In this document: positions 8,801 through 18,329 of the stretch, in pieces
Position numbering within the stretch: position 1 is the stretch's first letter
Layout: each line of letters opens with the position of its first letter
From: Elysia marginata
Taxonomy: Eukaryota; Mollusca; Gastropoda; Plakobranchidae
DNA: 21,859 bases
Assembly (NCBI GenBank): GCA_019649035.1
Contig: BMAT01007800.1
Span: 53,496-75,354, forward strand
Reading direction: 5' to 3'
Notes under the pieces: generated by a model
Seen by the model: only the letters and a program-made list of their open reading frames with translations
What the model was told of the DNA's origin: nothing
Databases searched by the model: none
Translations under genes and position numbers: made by a program

Positions 8801-10978
8801 CTTTTACCGTGACCCTGTATTATTTACCTTTTATTGTTTTTAAAGTTGTTGCAGTTACTTTTGGTCAAAAGTCCTTTTTTATATTAGGTGTAAATTGTAA
8901 ATATATTTGTCAAAAATGTCTCACAGCCAGTGTGAATGAGTTAATGCCACAACATTCTAAGGTATTGTTTTTCCAAGCTTCCATACGTGAAAATTGCGCT
9001 ATACTATAAAAATTTTGTCGAAAGATGTAAGTAATTCCTTTGCTATACATTAAAATGGAAAAGATGAATAAATATTTTAAAAGTCCTTGTAAAGTTTCTT
9101 GGACTTGACTCATTTGGACTGGTTGCAAAAGTATATTTCATGTATATATATATTTTTTTTGCCACCGTTAACATTGAGTCTAATTTTCAGTGTTATTATT
9201 TCACTAGTACATGTAATCTAAAGAATTCATGTTATGTTTAGTTCATATCTATTATTTTTAATGGACTCAATGCACTGTGAATCCGGAATTATCTAACTCT
9301 GCCTCCTTAAGATGTAAATGATTGTGAACAAACAAACACTCAAAATATGAAAGGTGATTACCAAGAGCTTTCTATGTACTTCTTTTAACTAAAATTGGAC
9401 TTTGGCTTTGTTTAGAGAATATGACTTCTTTCTAGTCAATATATTTCTTTGATGGCATCTGTATGTTGTATTTGTAGATGTTGGGGATTTGCTTTATTTT
9501 TTTGTCTTTCTCAACCTCCATAAATATTTTGACACAAATATATGAAACACAGTATAGTCCACTTACATCAACAGCCACTTTATCACCATTTTGACATATT
9601 GACCTGTTATAGTATGACATCATTTTTCCCTCTATAATCTAACTAAACAAATCCTGTTATAACGACATTCCCTCCCCTCCTTTTTTTTTGCTTTATCGAC
9701 ATGTTGACTGCCGAGTTGATTAAAAAATTTGTTTAAAAAAAAAAAAAGAAATACTAACACCACAGAAAAAAATAATGTCTCCCAAAGTTGTTTCCAGATA
9801 AACACAATGCATAATGGTAAGAGCCTTGTTGACCTACCCTAATTTTCTCTATGTCTTTGTATTTTATTTTTGACATACTTATATATATATCGACATTTTA
9901 TTGACCTAAAAAGGCATGTTAATGTTAGCGGATTACACTGTACACTATTGTACACTATTCATGTTTTAAGGCGACCTCACCATAAATTTTTTTGCCTTGA
10001 AAATCTCATGGCTGTTGTAGACATTGCATGATCGCCTTCAGGGGAAAAATGTAACCCCAATCCCCAAAACCCAGCTGAAGTTGGAAATTTTCACTTTTTG
10101 GCATTATGTCTAATCAGAAAGCATAACAGTTCAGCAACATTATGTGCAATAGACAAAATGCATTTATCTAAAACAGTTATGTTTTTATGAATTTTCAAAG
10201 AAGGGAGATTTGTTTGTTTTTTGTTTTTTGTCTTTTTTCTGAGAAATTGCCTGTAGCTCAGAATGGGACTGGGCGATGTTAGCTGAGTTTTCAGGATTGG
10301 GGTCACATATGTTGTTGGGAAATGATAACAAAGGATACTGCAATAAGCAGAAAAGATTTGCCTATTTGCTGGTTTTATTATAAGACAGAGCTCAAAACAT
10401 TCTAATAAGTCTGTCCTTTTTTTCCCAGACATTGTTTGTGTTGTATATAATTTTACATATTTTTCCGTCATTCATGCTCTCTCTCATCCCATTTTACTGT
10501 CACTAATTGCTTGTCTTTCTGCCTTTTATATAAATAGGGATAACTTTTTTCTTCTTTTACATCACACCTGTGCTAAGGGTTATCAAAACTTACAGGCAAA
10601 GATGGACGTAAAGAAAAATATCTTTATATGCTATTCAATTTAGATTCTTACTTTTTTATATATCTTAATAACAAAGTGTGTAAACGATACCTGTGTTTTA
10701 GAGAAAAAGAGTGGAGGAGAAGAACAATTTATGCTTTGAATTTCAATAAAAATTTCTATTTTTGTTTCACTTGTATGTAGAATTGTCCATACCCAGTTTT
10801 CTCAAATGAAACAAACCGATTGATTGTATCATATCTTAGATTTGAATTTACAGCTGATTATGTTTCTTGCATAATAATTTTCTTCCTCTACCCATGCCTT
10901 ATACTGTTATAGCATTAAGTAAAATATTTTTCTCATCTTTCTAACCAGTCTGACATGGGAAGCCACCAAGGCTATTGA
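5679..10978 (+). CDS. C-terminal part of a Gln/His-rich protein, five exons (5' partial)
   Basis: Exons 5679-5843, 6769-6979, 7284-7391, 7791-7871 and 10949-10978 join with compatible phases (2, 0, 0, 0) and consensus GT-AG borders to give about 197 residues and a stop. In order, the tail has a Q-rich stretch; a Gly-rich, basic stretch (TRRSERHRYTD); a Ser/acidic stretch (SEASDNSINEFESPASS); His, Gln and Tyr runs; a Pro/Gly stretch (PSTPHGPMTPQG); an acidic patch (FEEESSQFIDEAS); a second His/Gln run; and the terminus SDMGSHQGY. No catalytic or DNA-binding domain is visible. Such composition is common in the activation or interaction regions of animal transcription regulators, so a nuclear role is an inference. 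The start and the N-terminal domains lie upstream and were not found. I do not recognise the family. Confidence 0.7.
6041..6405 (-). repeat. Dispersed tRNA-like repeat, family 4, copy A (intron a-b)
   Basis: On the minus strand it has an A-box-like TAGTGGTGACATGG (plus 6230-6245) and a B-box-like GGTTCGAATCAT (plus 6151-6162). Plus-strand landmarks are GATTGAAAGATTTT, GTAGGCT, GGAAATGACC, CTGCCTTTAGTATGATTCGA, CCATGTCACCACTATG, CCAACACTCAGC and CCTCATAT. The same landmarks occur in the same order at 16255-16870. The copy lies inside an intron of the host gene. Confidence 0.75.
6433..6605 (-). repeat. Family 4 repeat, copy B, internally shortened
   Basis: Starts again with GCAGTCATTGCTCAATCA and GATTGAAAGATTTTAAAGGT, then GTAGGCTAGTGGAAATGCCC and AAGGTTCAAATCATAACTG. 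The part between the B-box-like and A-box-like blocks is shortened and diverged (GCCGTCACCAGATCC). It begins 393 bp after the matching point of copy A. Confidence 0.65.
6769..6979 (+). CDS. Exon b of the Gln/His-rich gene
   Basis: A strong acceptor with a pyrimidine-rich tract (TATCTTTCTTGC...CTTCACAG) ends at 6768. One base completes the Thr codon from exon a. The residues include SEASDNSINEFESPASS, seven His, five Gln, YYYN, four Gln and TPQQMMSSPMTSG. The frame is also open upstream to an ATG at 6659, but a stop sits directly before that ATG and no acceptor fits there. The donor chosen is GGG|GTTGGT. A second donor, GTTAAG, four bases later would change the downstream frame. Confidence 0.7.
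7284..7391 (+). CDS. Exon c of the Gln/His-rich gene
   Basis: A pyrimidine tract and CCCAAAAG acceptor lie before 7284, and the donor TCA|GTAAGC follows 7391. The exon is 108 bases, 36 codons in phase 0 to 0. It encodes PSTPHGPMTPQGQGHYYQHQ, then GALF and EEESSQFIDEAS. The alternative frames stop inside the exon. Confidence 0.75.
7791..7871 (+). CDS. Exon d, possible cassette exon encoding a His/Gln run
   Basis: It is 81 bases in phase 0 to 0, between TTGTTAG and a strong donor TAT|GTGAGT. It encodes RRHMQR, five His, nine Gln and PMAPGAY. The upstream pyrimidine tract is poor. Because the length is a multiple of three, skipping it would join FIDEAS directly to SDMGSHQGY without a frame change. 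It may be optional. Confidence 0.55.
8176..8318. repeat. CT/GTCT pyrimidine microsatellite
   Basis: About 140 bp of imperfect CTCT, CTGT and CTAT units on the plus strand, nearly pure pyrimidine apart from the G and A of the units. It lies in the last intron. The open frames on both strands here (Ser/Leu-rich, and Arg/Glu/Asp-rich) are products of the repeat. Confidence 0.9.
8319..9645. other. Intron sequence, T-rich, nothing recognised
   Basis: This is the first part of the 3.1-kb last intron. It is strongly T-rich on the coding strand. The short open frames at 8576-9128 are hydrophobic or low complexity and lack domains and splice context. Confidence 0.45.
9646..9940. mobile_element. Possible pogo/Tigger-type MITE, about 295 bp
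   Basis: The right end GGATTACACTG followed by TA reads inward as CAGTGTAATCC. The left end carries AATCC, then TAACGACATTCC, resembling the right end read inward (AATCCGCTAAC...AACATGCC). Internal ATCGACAT words recur (9694 and 9890 areas). The ends are diverged and the call is weaker than for 2477-2632. No coding capacity is present. Confidence 0.35.
9941..10948. other. Intron sequence, nothing recognised
   Basis: This is the remaining part of the last intron. The 126-codon minus-strand frame at 10091-10471 shows no domain, and its translation is low complexity in places. Confidence 0.45.
10949..10978 (+). CDS. Last coding exon of the Gln/His-rich gene
   Basis: The acceptor TTTTTCTCATCTTTCTAACC-AG is a textbook pyrimidine tract. 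Phase 0 reading gives SDMGSHQGY and then TGA. The preceding intron is about 3.1 kb, long compared with the other introns (about 0.3-0.9 kb). Confidence 0.65.
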   Translation, partial: SDMGSHQGY

Positions 10979-11994
10979 GCTACAGTGAAGACGACTCTAC
11001 TTTGCTAAAGGATCCTGCCCTGAAAATGAAAGTGAAATTTATCATAGATATCAACCAAAGCCTATTTGATGAGGCAGGTTGAAAAAGGAGCTCATTTGAG
11101 CTCCCCCCCCCCCAGGGATTTCAGCTCCAATTTTGTTTTCAACCTTATTAACTGGTAAGCATAATATGCAGAAATGTAACACCAGTCCTGCCTACAAAGA
11201 ACCTCTTAAGGTACTGAACATAAAGAGACACTAATATATGCTCCTATTGGGAATGGGAATAGAGCCCAAATTATCGTTCTTGCCTGCAAGCTATTGACTT
11301 CAAAGAGGGAGTTTGCACACAGGCAAAAGTCACTTTTATATAGGCTTACATGTATTGTTTTAAAGTTAACTTTTCATCCAGCATGTTTTTTGAGATATAG
11401 ACATATAAAATCTTGCCAGATTTTTTTAAAAGGGTTTCTGACACAAATATGTTTATTGAAGTTTACCTTTAAAGATTTTTTGTGTGGGGCTTACTTTTTG
11501 TCCTTAGCAAAGGCCATTATCTCATTTTTATGTACTAAACTTTCCAGACTTAAATTTTTAATATTGTACAACAATATTGATTTTGTTAGTTTTATGATTT
11601 ATGAAAGGTCTACTCATTCATAGATGTGTGATGTTGTCTTTTTTGTTTTTTTAAGATAAATCATTTTTGTTAATTTTTTTCCTGTTGGGATTTCATTAAA
11701 TAAACTTTATGTTGTCAAATGTTATAGGGTATCATCAGATTTCAACTATTGACTTCTTGTGGATGATCTTGTATATTTCCATTGTCCTTTTTAGATTATG
11801 TTGTAAATTAGTCATAAATTTTTATTTATTGTTTATTTACAAAAATATTTTGGGGTATAAATCCACATTGTATTGTGCTCCTAGTAGTATGATTATATTA
11901 TATAACTTTCCGACAAGCCTTGTAATGACAGTTGAAAGTAGTCAACTTTATTATGTGTGATTTTTTGTTTCTTCATACAACATAAAACAATAAA
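10979..11994 (+). other. Probable 3' UTR of the Gln/His-rich gene
   Basis: T-rich sequence from the stop codon to the second of two AATAAA signals (11699-11704 and 11989-11994). It contains a run of 12 C at 11102-11113. Open frames inside it (11294-11623, 11709-11960) are T-rich with no domain and are not called. The UTR could extend further, because another AATAAA lies at about 15922, beyond the Tc1 insertion. Confidence 0.5.
11989..11994 (+). terminator. Polyadenylation signal AATAAA
   Basis: An AATAAA hexamer in ACAATAAAAAGCC, about 1 kb past the stop codon. An earlier AATAAA at 11699 is followed by a GT/T-rich stretch (TTTATGTTGTC) and could serve as an alternative site. Confidence 0.4.
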
Positions 11995-12386
11995 AAGCCA
12001 ACCACTCAACTTGTACTCATATTACTAATTTTAGTCCTGTAAAGTACAAATTCTCTCACTCATGTATACTGAGCGCCAAAAGAAACGCAACATGACATTC
12101 CTTATTTTCACGCTCATGCACGCTTGAAAGAAAGGTTGGTGAGTTGATTTTTTGTGTGATGTGAGTAGCAACACATCTGAACATGAGTTCAAGCACACTC
12201 CCGAGTCCCGTGCGTAGTTTGTCAGTCAAGGTGAGCGATTTTTCGAATACCCTGTAAAAAATATAAAATCCGTGCGTGTAGAAAAACCACATCGTCGAGA
12301 TTCTCAAAATTACACACAAGGGTACCTTACAAGGTGCCCAATAATTATTCCCCATTTTTAGAATTAAATGATTTTATTTTTACAAA

Positions 12387-13037
12387 ATGCCACGCTTATC
12401 TGAAGTTGATTGCCATCATGCTTTAGGACTGCTCCAAGCAGGTCTTCCTATCAGTGAAGTTTCCCTCCGTATGAATGTAAACAGGACGACGATTTTCAGA
12501 CTCAGACAACATCTACATGAGACGCATACGGTGAGTGATCGGCCCCGCTCTGGGAGGCCTAGGTGCACTTCGCAGAGGCAAGACAGAAACCTTGTCAGAA
12601 ATCATATGATCAACAGATTTCTTTCAGCTTCAGCTTCATCGTGTCAGGCAAGAGGAAGAAATAATCAATGTATAAGTGCAAACACAGTAAGAAGACGTTT
12701 ATCTACCTCTGGCCTACGTGCTCGTCGCCCATACATCGGCCTCATCCTGACCCAGCATCACCGACACCAATGTACGCTATGGGCCCAGGAACATGCCGCC
12801 TGGGATCGCATCCAATGGCGAAGTGTCGTATTCAGTGACGAATCTCGATTCTGCATTGACCATGCTGATGGCCGTGTACGTGTATGGAGAAGAAGCGGTG
12901 AAAGATACCAAGCAGATTGCGTTAGAGAACACGATGGGTGGAATGGAGCATCTTTCAATGGGACGTCGATGTGCTGCTGTACTGGAAGCCCAAGGGGAGC
13001 ACATTCATTATTAGCCGGAGCCTGTCTTGATTTATAA
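12387..13037 (+). pseudogene. Tc1-type transposase, catalytic middle deleted
   Basis: The open frame has 216 codons. Residues 1-45 look like the first helix-turn-helix (SEVDCHHALGLLQAG, ISEVSLRMNVNRTTIFRL). The linker SDRPRSGRPR spans about 50-59, and the second DNA-binding half follows, with NTVRRRLSTSGLRARRP at about 99-115. The first catalytic Asp is in VVFSDESRF (D151), followed by GRVRVWRR. After about residue 186 the frame leaves the family. The typical Tc1 C-terminus, SMGRRCAAVLEAQGEHIHY and then stop, appears in a different frame ending at 13014. About 130-140 residues, including the second Asp and the final Glu/Asp of the DDE triad, are therefore missing. The product cannot catalyse transposition, though it might still bind ends. 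Confidence 0.9.
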
Positions 13038-13195
13038 TTAAATTCTAAAGACTTATCTACTAAACAGGTATGTAAAAATGAGGTCAAAATTGCTGTATAC
13101 AGTATAGGTTGCATTTTGGAATTTTACCAATGGTATCCTGTTTTCATAAAATCTACTTTATCGAGGATCTTTTTGTTTTAATCTAATTTCCTCGT

Positions 13196-13222
13196 CCTCA
13201 GAGGCCACCTTTGAAGGTGGCG
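13196..13222. repeat. Short hairpin inside the Tc1 element
   Basis: GCCACCTTTGAAGGTGGC is nearly self-complementary, with a 7-8 bp stem. It lies in the untranslated 3' part of the transposon. Confidence 0.5.
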
Positions 13223-13349
13223 TTATTTAAAGTTGAACAAGCAATAAATAACCTCTTAAAATGATGTATCACACGTCTCATTTAATCTCTTGCAGTTTTC
13301 AGTAAAATATATTTAAGATTTGATGTTGCGTTTCTTTTGGCGGTCAGTA

Positions 13350-16254
13350 TATATATATATGTCAGATTTTTGGACTCATTGTCTGATTTCTCAAATTTTT
13401 TTTTTAAATAGAACAATAGGAACTGAACCAAAAACAACTCTTGAGATAAAATGAACAAAAAGTTAACATGTGTATGAATGAGTGGAATGTTGGAAATCCC
13501 AAAATTTCAATTTGAGAAAACGCCTGATTTAATGATAGTTATACCTCTCTTTCTCTATGCTGTAAATCAAAGTAGTTTCTCTTATCATTTTACAGTATTG
13601 ATAAATTTAATGCAATTTCAACGCTTGGAAGCTCAATAAAATGTGCTGTTGGAAGTATCAAGGCCTTGACCATTTTTAGACTTTGTTGTAAAACTTGTTG
13701 TTGATGGGCACACAATCTCTCTGATATATTGCATAGTCACATTATTTGTATACTATAAAGTAAACTTTTGTGTTTTCATTCAACTTGTACCTGAAATTCC
13801 TGACATTTCGATGTACACTATGTGAAAAACAATGCATATGTGACTGAGTTATGGTTATTTTGTCGTAAAAATTTGTATTGGTTGGCACAAAATCCCTAAA
13901 GAAATTTTGCCACAAAATTAGGCGTAAATTTAATGCCAAAAAATTCATAAACCAATGAGTAATTTGTCAGCAAAATTCAAAAAAGATTATTTATTAGAAA
14001 AGACCTTTCTGTTGAGCTTAATTTCATGGAAACAGAGCAATTTTGAATTTTCATTAAACTGCGTATTTTTACAGCTTTATTTTGCTTTATGTGTACTTAG
14101 TACTGTTTTAAAAAAAAAACCATTTAGACTAGTAAAGTTGGTTGTCTCAACTTCACAATCTGAAAATTAATATAGAAGTACCCTACTGAGCCTACACTTA
14201 TGGGTATATGGCATTTTTTTCTTCCTTTTATTTGTGCTTTATCTTTGTCTCTTAGGAGTATCAATGCTGATTTTGAAGAAGTTTAACTTTAAGCAAGATG
14301 CAGTCACGGTCCTTTATAGAAAACTGGTTCCATTGTAATTATTTGAGACTCTCAAGCTAAAGAAGTTCTTTCTTATATCAAGACTGAAGGCCTTTTTAGA
14401 GAAATTTATAACTGATCTTTTGTCCTAAGCAAGAGGTATTCTTCTACATAAACATTTTACAACCCGTTTATAAGCTATTAGCTTAAAGGCCTCTATAAAG
14501 TTAAAGTTTTCCCACACGTAACATGTAAGTCAGTTGTGGTCTTGAGAGGAAATAAACAAGATATAAAAGGTCACCAATACTTTACATAAAGTGACAAGTC
14601 TTTATGTCTAGAATACACTCAAATAGGCCTATAGTATAATACATATGGCATCTGTTCTCTCAAGGTGACCTGGTAGTACTAATTTTTTTTTCCAGTCAGG
14701 GGTGTCGAAGTTATCATCAATGCACTCTTGTGAATTGACATAATACACACGTTTCTGTAGAATCATCTACAATTGCATGAAAAATGTACTATTTTTTTGA
14801 CACTGAAATAATTTCCTTTTTCTGAATTTCTCACACCAAACTTTTTAGAACTAGGGTCCTCTCATTGTTGAATTAAACTAATCTTATTCTCACTCATCAG
14901 AATTCAAGGAATTCCTGCCGTACATCAAGAGTTATTAAATAAATGTACTTTATACTTCTGGTCCATTCATTCATTGCTTTGTCCGTTCCAGAGCCTAACA
15001 TTTTTTAGCAAAGATATTTTGTGTCAATTTTTTGTGTTCAATAGATTAAATTTTGTTTTTTAAAATTTGTTTTTATGCCCATAAGTCATAAACCATACGC
15101 ACCGTTTAACAGATCTTTATTTTTTACATTTTAGTGTATACATGGAATTTTTTTAAAGTTTATGTAGGCGCAGTGAAAAGAGAACCAGTTTTTAAACCAA
15201 AAATTTTTTTTTCGGGATTTGAAGTTTGACATGGTGTAAGAACTAAGATTACTTTTTAATTCTTGAGTTTCAATTATATCTACATGTTGTTTGTTCACAT
15301 TGTAATCACATTTTTTTCATGTTTTTTTCAAAGCCATGTAATCATTCTATTCCTTATAGTCTGTTAAATAAGTATAATAGATGCCTCTTGTATTCTCAAA
15401 GCCTTAACAAAGAAAACCTTGATTGGACTCCTTTCAATTTCATTATAAAATCCTCCTTGATCCTAAGCTTGGGTTGTGAGGACAGCAACACCTGAAGCAA
15501 CGAGAGTCATGTTCAAAACAAAAAGGACAAACGTTTTTTCCCCATGGAAATTAAGTCTGTTATACACATGTACCATCAAAATATGTTCCTAACCCAACAG
15601 TCTTAGACTTGGAGTTTTCCCCCTTTGGCTCAATACTGTAATAATAAACCAAGTTAGGGCCTATCATGCAACTAAAATTTTATATTCATCACCATCAGAG
15701 ATATTGCCTGCTGCTGCCCCAAAAGAGGCTGGGCATTGAATTTTGTTTCGAGACAGACGAGAGTAGTTATTGTTTCTTGTACATGTTGTAACATTGTTCT
15801 CTTTCCTTTATGTTATTTTACCATTTTTTGTCCATGAACAAGTTCTAGGGTAGTCATTTTTTGTACAGGTTGTATTTATGGTAAGTTTTGGTTATTTTAC
15901 CACTTGATCATCACTTTTTTCAAATAAAAAAAAATGTTTGGTAAAAAGCGTGTTTTTAATTTGTGTTTTCAACTCATAATCACAACGTTTGGTAATCACT
16001 GCTCGCCAAAAGATTAATACAGAATTTTATAAAGTGTTAAAACACAAGGATGAGCAACAATTTGTATAGGGAGTATTTAGCACGAGAGTGGTCACTGATC
16101 AATCGCATAAACACGGTTGTTTTCTTTTCGGGACACAGGCTACCTTTAAAGAACTTAGTGTAAAAAATTACATTGCAACATGTGACACTTGAAGGAGAAT
16201 AGCACTATTTGGGGCCAAACATTAAAAGACTGATGTGCCAAAACCTACCACTCT
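13350..16254. other. AT-rich intergenic sequence, no gene recognised
   Basis: Plus-strand T runs are frequent. Open frames at 13742-14170 have no domain. An AATAAA followed by an A run (15920-15934) is preceded by GTACAGGTTGTATTTATGG and could be a distal poly(A) signal for the upstream gene if the Tc1 insertion lies in the UTR. The block CCTAACCC(A)RCAGTCTT near 15592 recurs near 17183, a possible short dispersed repeat. Confidence 0.45.
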
Positions 16255-16870
16255 GTGATGTCAGTCATTTGATATGATTGAAAGATTCAAGGTGTGTAGT
16301 TAGCAGTACGTTAACCCTAGTATTTTTGCTTGTCCTAAAGAACTCCTGCTCAATTTACAATATATTCCAAAGCGTAGCGAGATAACTCGAATATTTTACC
16401 ATGCGCACACTCCCAGCAATAAAGTTTTATTATGCTGCCTTGACTACGGGGATCTTTACAGTGATGTCTTGGTCTGGAGAGCCCATATTATTCGAGTAAA
16501 AAGAGCCAGTTTTCCTCAGTTGCATCAGGTTGCGGTAGGGTAATTAGGGTTAAAATAGGCTACATAATTTAAATGAAAATGGCTGAAAAATATTCCTGCC
16601 TTTGGTAAGATTTGAACCCTCAACGTATCATTGTAGCTTCATCCAAAGAAACAAGGCTTACACCATGTCATCACTACACTTAAAAAAAAAGAAGTCTCAT
16701 GGTGAATGACTTTGCTTAGCTTCTCTAAAAGGAATTCTTTACTTTATTGGGAATATCCAAATGGCACCAAAACAACCATTAAATCCAGAAGCAGACCAAC
16801 ACTCAGCCAGATACCACAAACACTAAGAACAATGGTAACAATCTAAGGTGTGCGTCATATTATTTAAAAA
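16255..16870 (-). repeat. Dispersed tRNA-like repeat, family 4, copy C (interrupted)
   Basis: It carries the same landmarks in the same order as copy A: GATTGAAAGATT (16276), GTAGTTAGCA, then after the insertion AATAGGCTACAT, GAAAATGGCTGAAAAAT, CTGCCTTTGGTAAGATTTGA, ACACCATGTCATCACTACAC, ACCAACACTCAGCC and GCGTCATAT. The reverse strand shows a B-box-like GGGTTCAAATC and an A-box-like TAGTGATGACATGG. It is split by a 235-bp piggyBac-type MITE. Confidence 0.75.
16315..16549. mobile_element. piggyBac-type MITE, 235 bp, nested in a repeat
   Basis: TTAA (16311-16314) precedes CCCTAGTA and TTAA (16550-16553) follows TAATTAGGG, giving inverted CCCTA/TAGGG termini inside duplicated TTAA sites, the piggyBac signature. 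Subterminal inverted words (TAACTCGAATA near 16383 and TATTCGAGTAA near 16490) reinforce the symmetry. Removing the insert and one TTAA restores continuity with copy A of the surrounding repeat (GTAGTTAGCAGTACGTTAAA then ATAGGCTAC). It has no coding capacity. Confidence 0.7.
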
Positions 16871-16914
16871 AAAATAATTTTAAGAATAAATTATGAACAG
16901 TTAAGGGAACCAAT

Positions 16915-16970
16915 GTGCAACTAGCATGGATTGAAAGATTTGAGGTAGGCCATGTAGTTATTAGTCAATC
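16915..16970 (-). repeat. Family 4 repeat, copy D, end fragment
   Basis: GCATGGATTGAAAGATTTGAGGT is split here as GCATG, GATTGAAAGATTTGAGG and T. A GTAGTTATTAG-type continuation repeats the start of copy C. It lies downstream of copy C as copy B lies downstream of copy A, at a similar distance once the MITE is discounted. Confidence 0.55.
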
Positions 16971-18120
16971 ATTCATTTGGCAGTATCTGCATCCAATTTA
17001 TTCTCAGCCAATCATTGAATACAGATGACCTGCCGACACGTCACGATGTAATAGCTTAATAGCGTAATGTTTATTTTGCAGTGTTTGCCTAAAAAAACAA
17101 GAGTTGTTTTCGAAACATAAGTAAAATCTTTTTTTTTTGTTTTTGTCATGAAATTTCACTCTGTAAACTGTTTAAATTATCCTAACCCAGCAGTCTTTGA
17201 GTTTACAATACATTCGTGTTAAGGAACTCCCTGTTTGGATGGCAGATGTCAATTGCTATTAGTATTTCCGTATAAATGAGTCAATTTTTTCTTGTCACGT
17301 TTTTTGTTTACATTTCCTCCTCAACCAACTTACGCAAAACAGAAGGCATTCTCGATTATTGCTCTAAAGAAGAGGCTAACAAGCGTGCTGTTAACGTGGA
17401 AAGAGTTCAATTTACGTGGAAAATAAAAGCAGGTGTTTAATTTTTCCGCCTCTCTCTATCTCTATTTCTCTCTGTCTCTCCTTCTCACTCCCACTGAAAT
17501 CTTAAACGCAGAGTAATTATAATACCAGACCGATAAGTTCTAATGGATGGCAAATAAAAACACGCCCACCAATATCCACTCTGTAGCTCAGACTTTCTTC
17601 CACTTCCAGTAACTTATGCCATACAGTGAAGTAGTATTTTTAAACAATACAGAGTAAAAGAGTTCGAGAAAAACGTTTTTTTTTTTCGTGAAAAAAAAAC
17701 CTCAATAGCCGAACCCACTTATCTGATGTGACTTATTTCGGTTTTAAGAGTTCATTGACCCTGCGCTTGGAAACACAGCCATGTAGCATGTTTTGGAACC
17801 CTCTCACAGGTTAGGTAGGGTTAGACGAAGGATCAAAGGGAAAAACCAGTTGCTTATCTAGAGGGTTTCTGTGCTGCCAATCATATAGTCCAAACTAAAG
17901 ACGTTTTTAAGCAGTAACCAGCATGCTGCTCTACCTATAAAATTTTTTTAAATTTATTTGAAATCTTGTTTCGCTAGTAAAAATAATAAATCACGTAATT
18001 GTAGTCAATAGTGTGTAGAAGAAACTATTTTGGTCAATCAAATCCTCTGCATTAAGTTACCAAGTAGACGGAGATGGGGAAAGAAAGAAAGATAGTCACA
18101 CATAAATATATTTATAGGAG
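16971..18120. other. Intergenic sequence with a short CT tract
   Basis: No gene was recognised. A CT-rich microsatellite lies at 17449-17486 (CTCTCTCTATC-type units). A stretch at 17690-17720 has long T and A runs facing each other (GTTTTTTTTTTCGTG then AAAAAAAAAC), a potential weak hairpin. Confidence 0.45.
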
Positions 18121-18178
18121 ACCGAGAGAGAAGAGAGACAGAGATGGAGAGAGAGAGAGAGAAAGGAGGGGGGGGGGT
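18121..18178. repeat. GA-rich purine microsatellite
   Basis: GAGAGAGAAGAGAGACAGAG-type units run into a (GA)n core and a G run (18167-18178). It is purine on the plus strand. Confidence 0.85.
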
Positions 18179-18329
18179 TCCTCAATCTTTGAAACACACT
18201 AAATTTTATTAAGAAATAAACAAGCCATAGTATTAACTATTACATATAAGATTAAAGGGTACAATAAAAAATCTTGAGAGAAAAACCAGTTACCATAAAA
18301 CCCCAGATAGCTGCTTTAACCTGATTCCT

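Larger units (their letters stand above)
12069..13347 (+). mobile_element. Tc1/mariner-type DNA transposon, internally deleted
   Basis: Terminal inverted repeats of 25 bp (12069-12093 and 13323-13347) share GCCAAAAGAAACGCAACAT exactly, with a single G/C difference outside that block (CTGAG versus CTGAC). Both ends are flanked by TA within TATA, the expected Tc1/mariner target. The element encloses a broken transposase gene and is about 1.28 kb, shorter than the 1.6-1.7 kb usual for intact Tc1 elements. It sits about 75 bp past the host gene's poly(A) signal. The nearly identical termini suggest it is not very old or was mobilised in trans. Confidence 0.93.

Noticed and set aside
10091-10471. 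126-codon minus-strand open frame in the last intron
   Set aside because: AT-rich, no domain, Lys/Thr/Gln low complexity, and no splice or promoter context.
12758-13114. Minus-strand open frames across the transposase
   Set aside because: They are shadows of the Tc1 transposase, which has clear family motifs on the plus strand.
16400-16520. Reverse-transcriptase-like LDYGD in one frame of the piggyBac-type MITE
   Set aside because: It is one short motif with no neighbouring RT blocks, in a 235-bp element bounded by TTAA; most likely chance.
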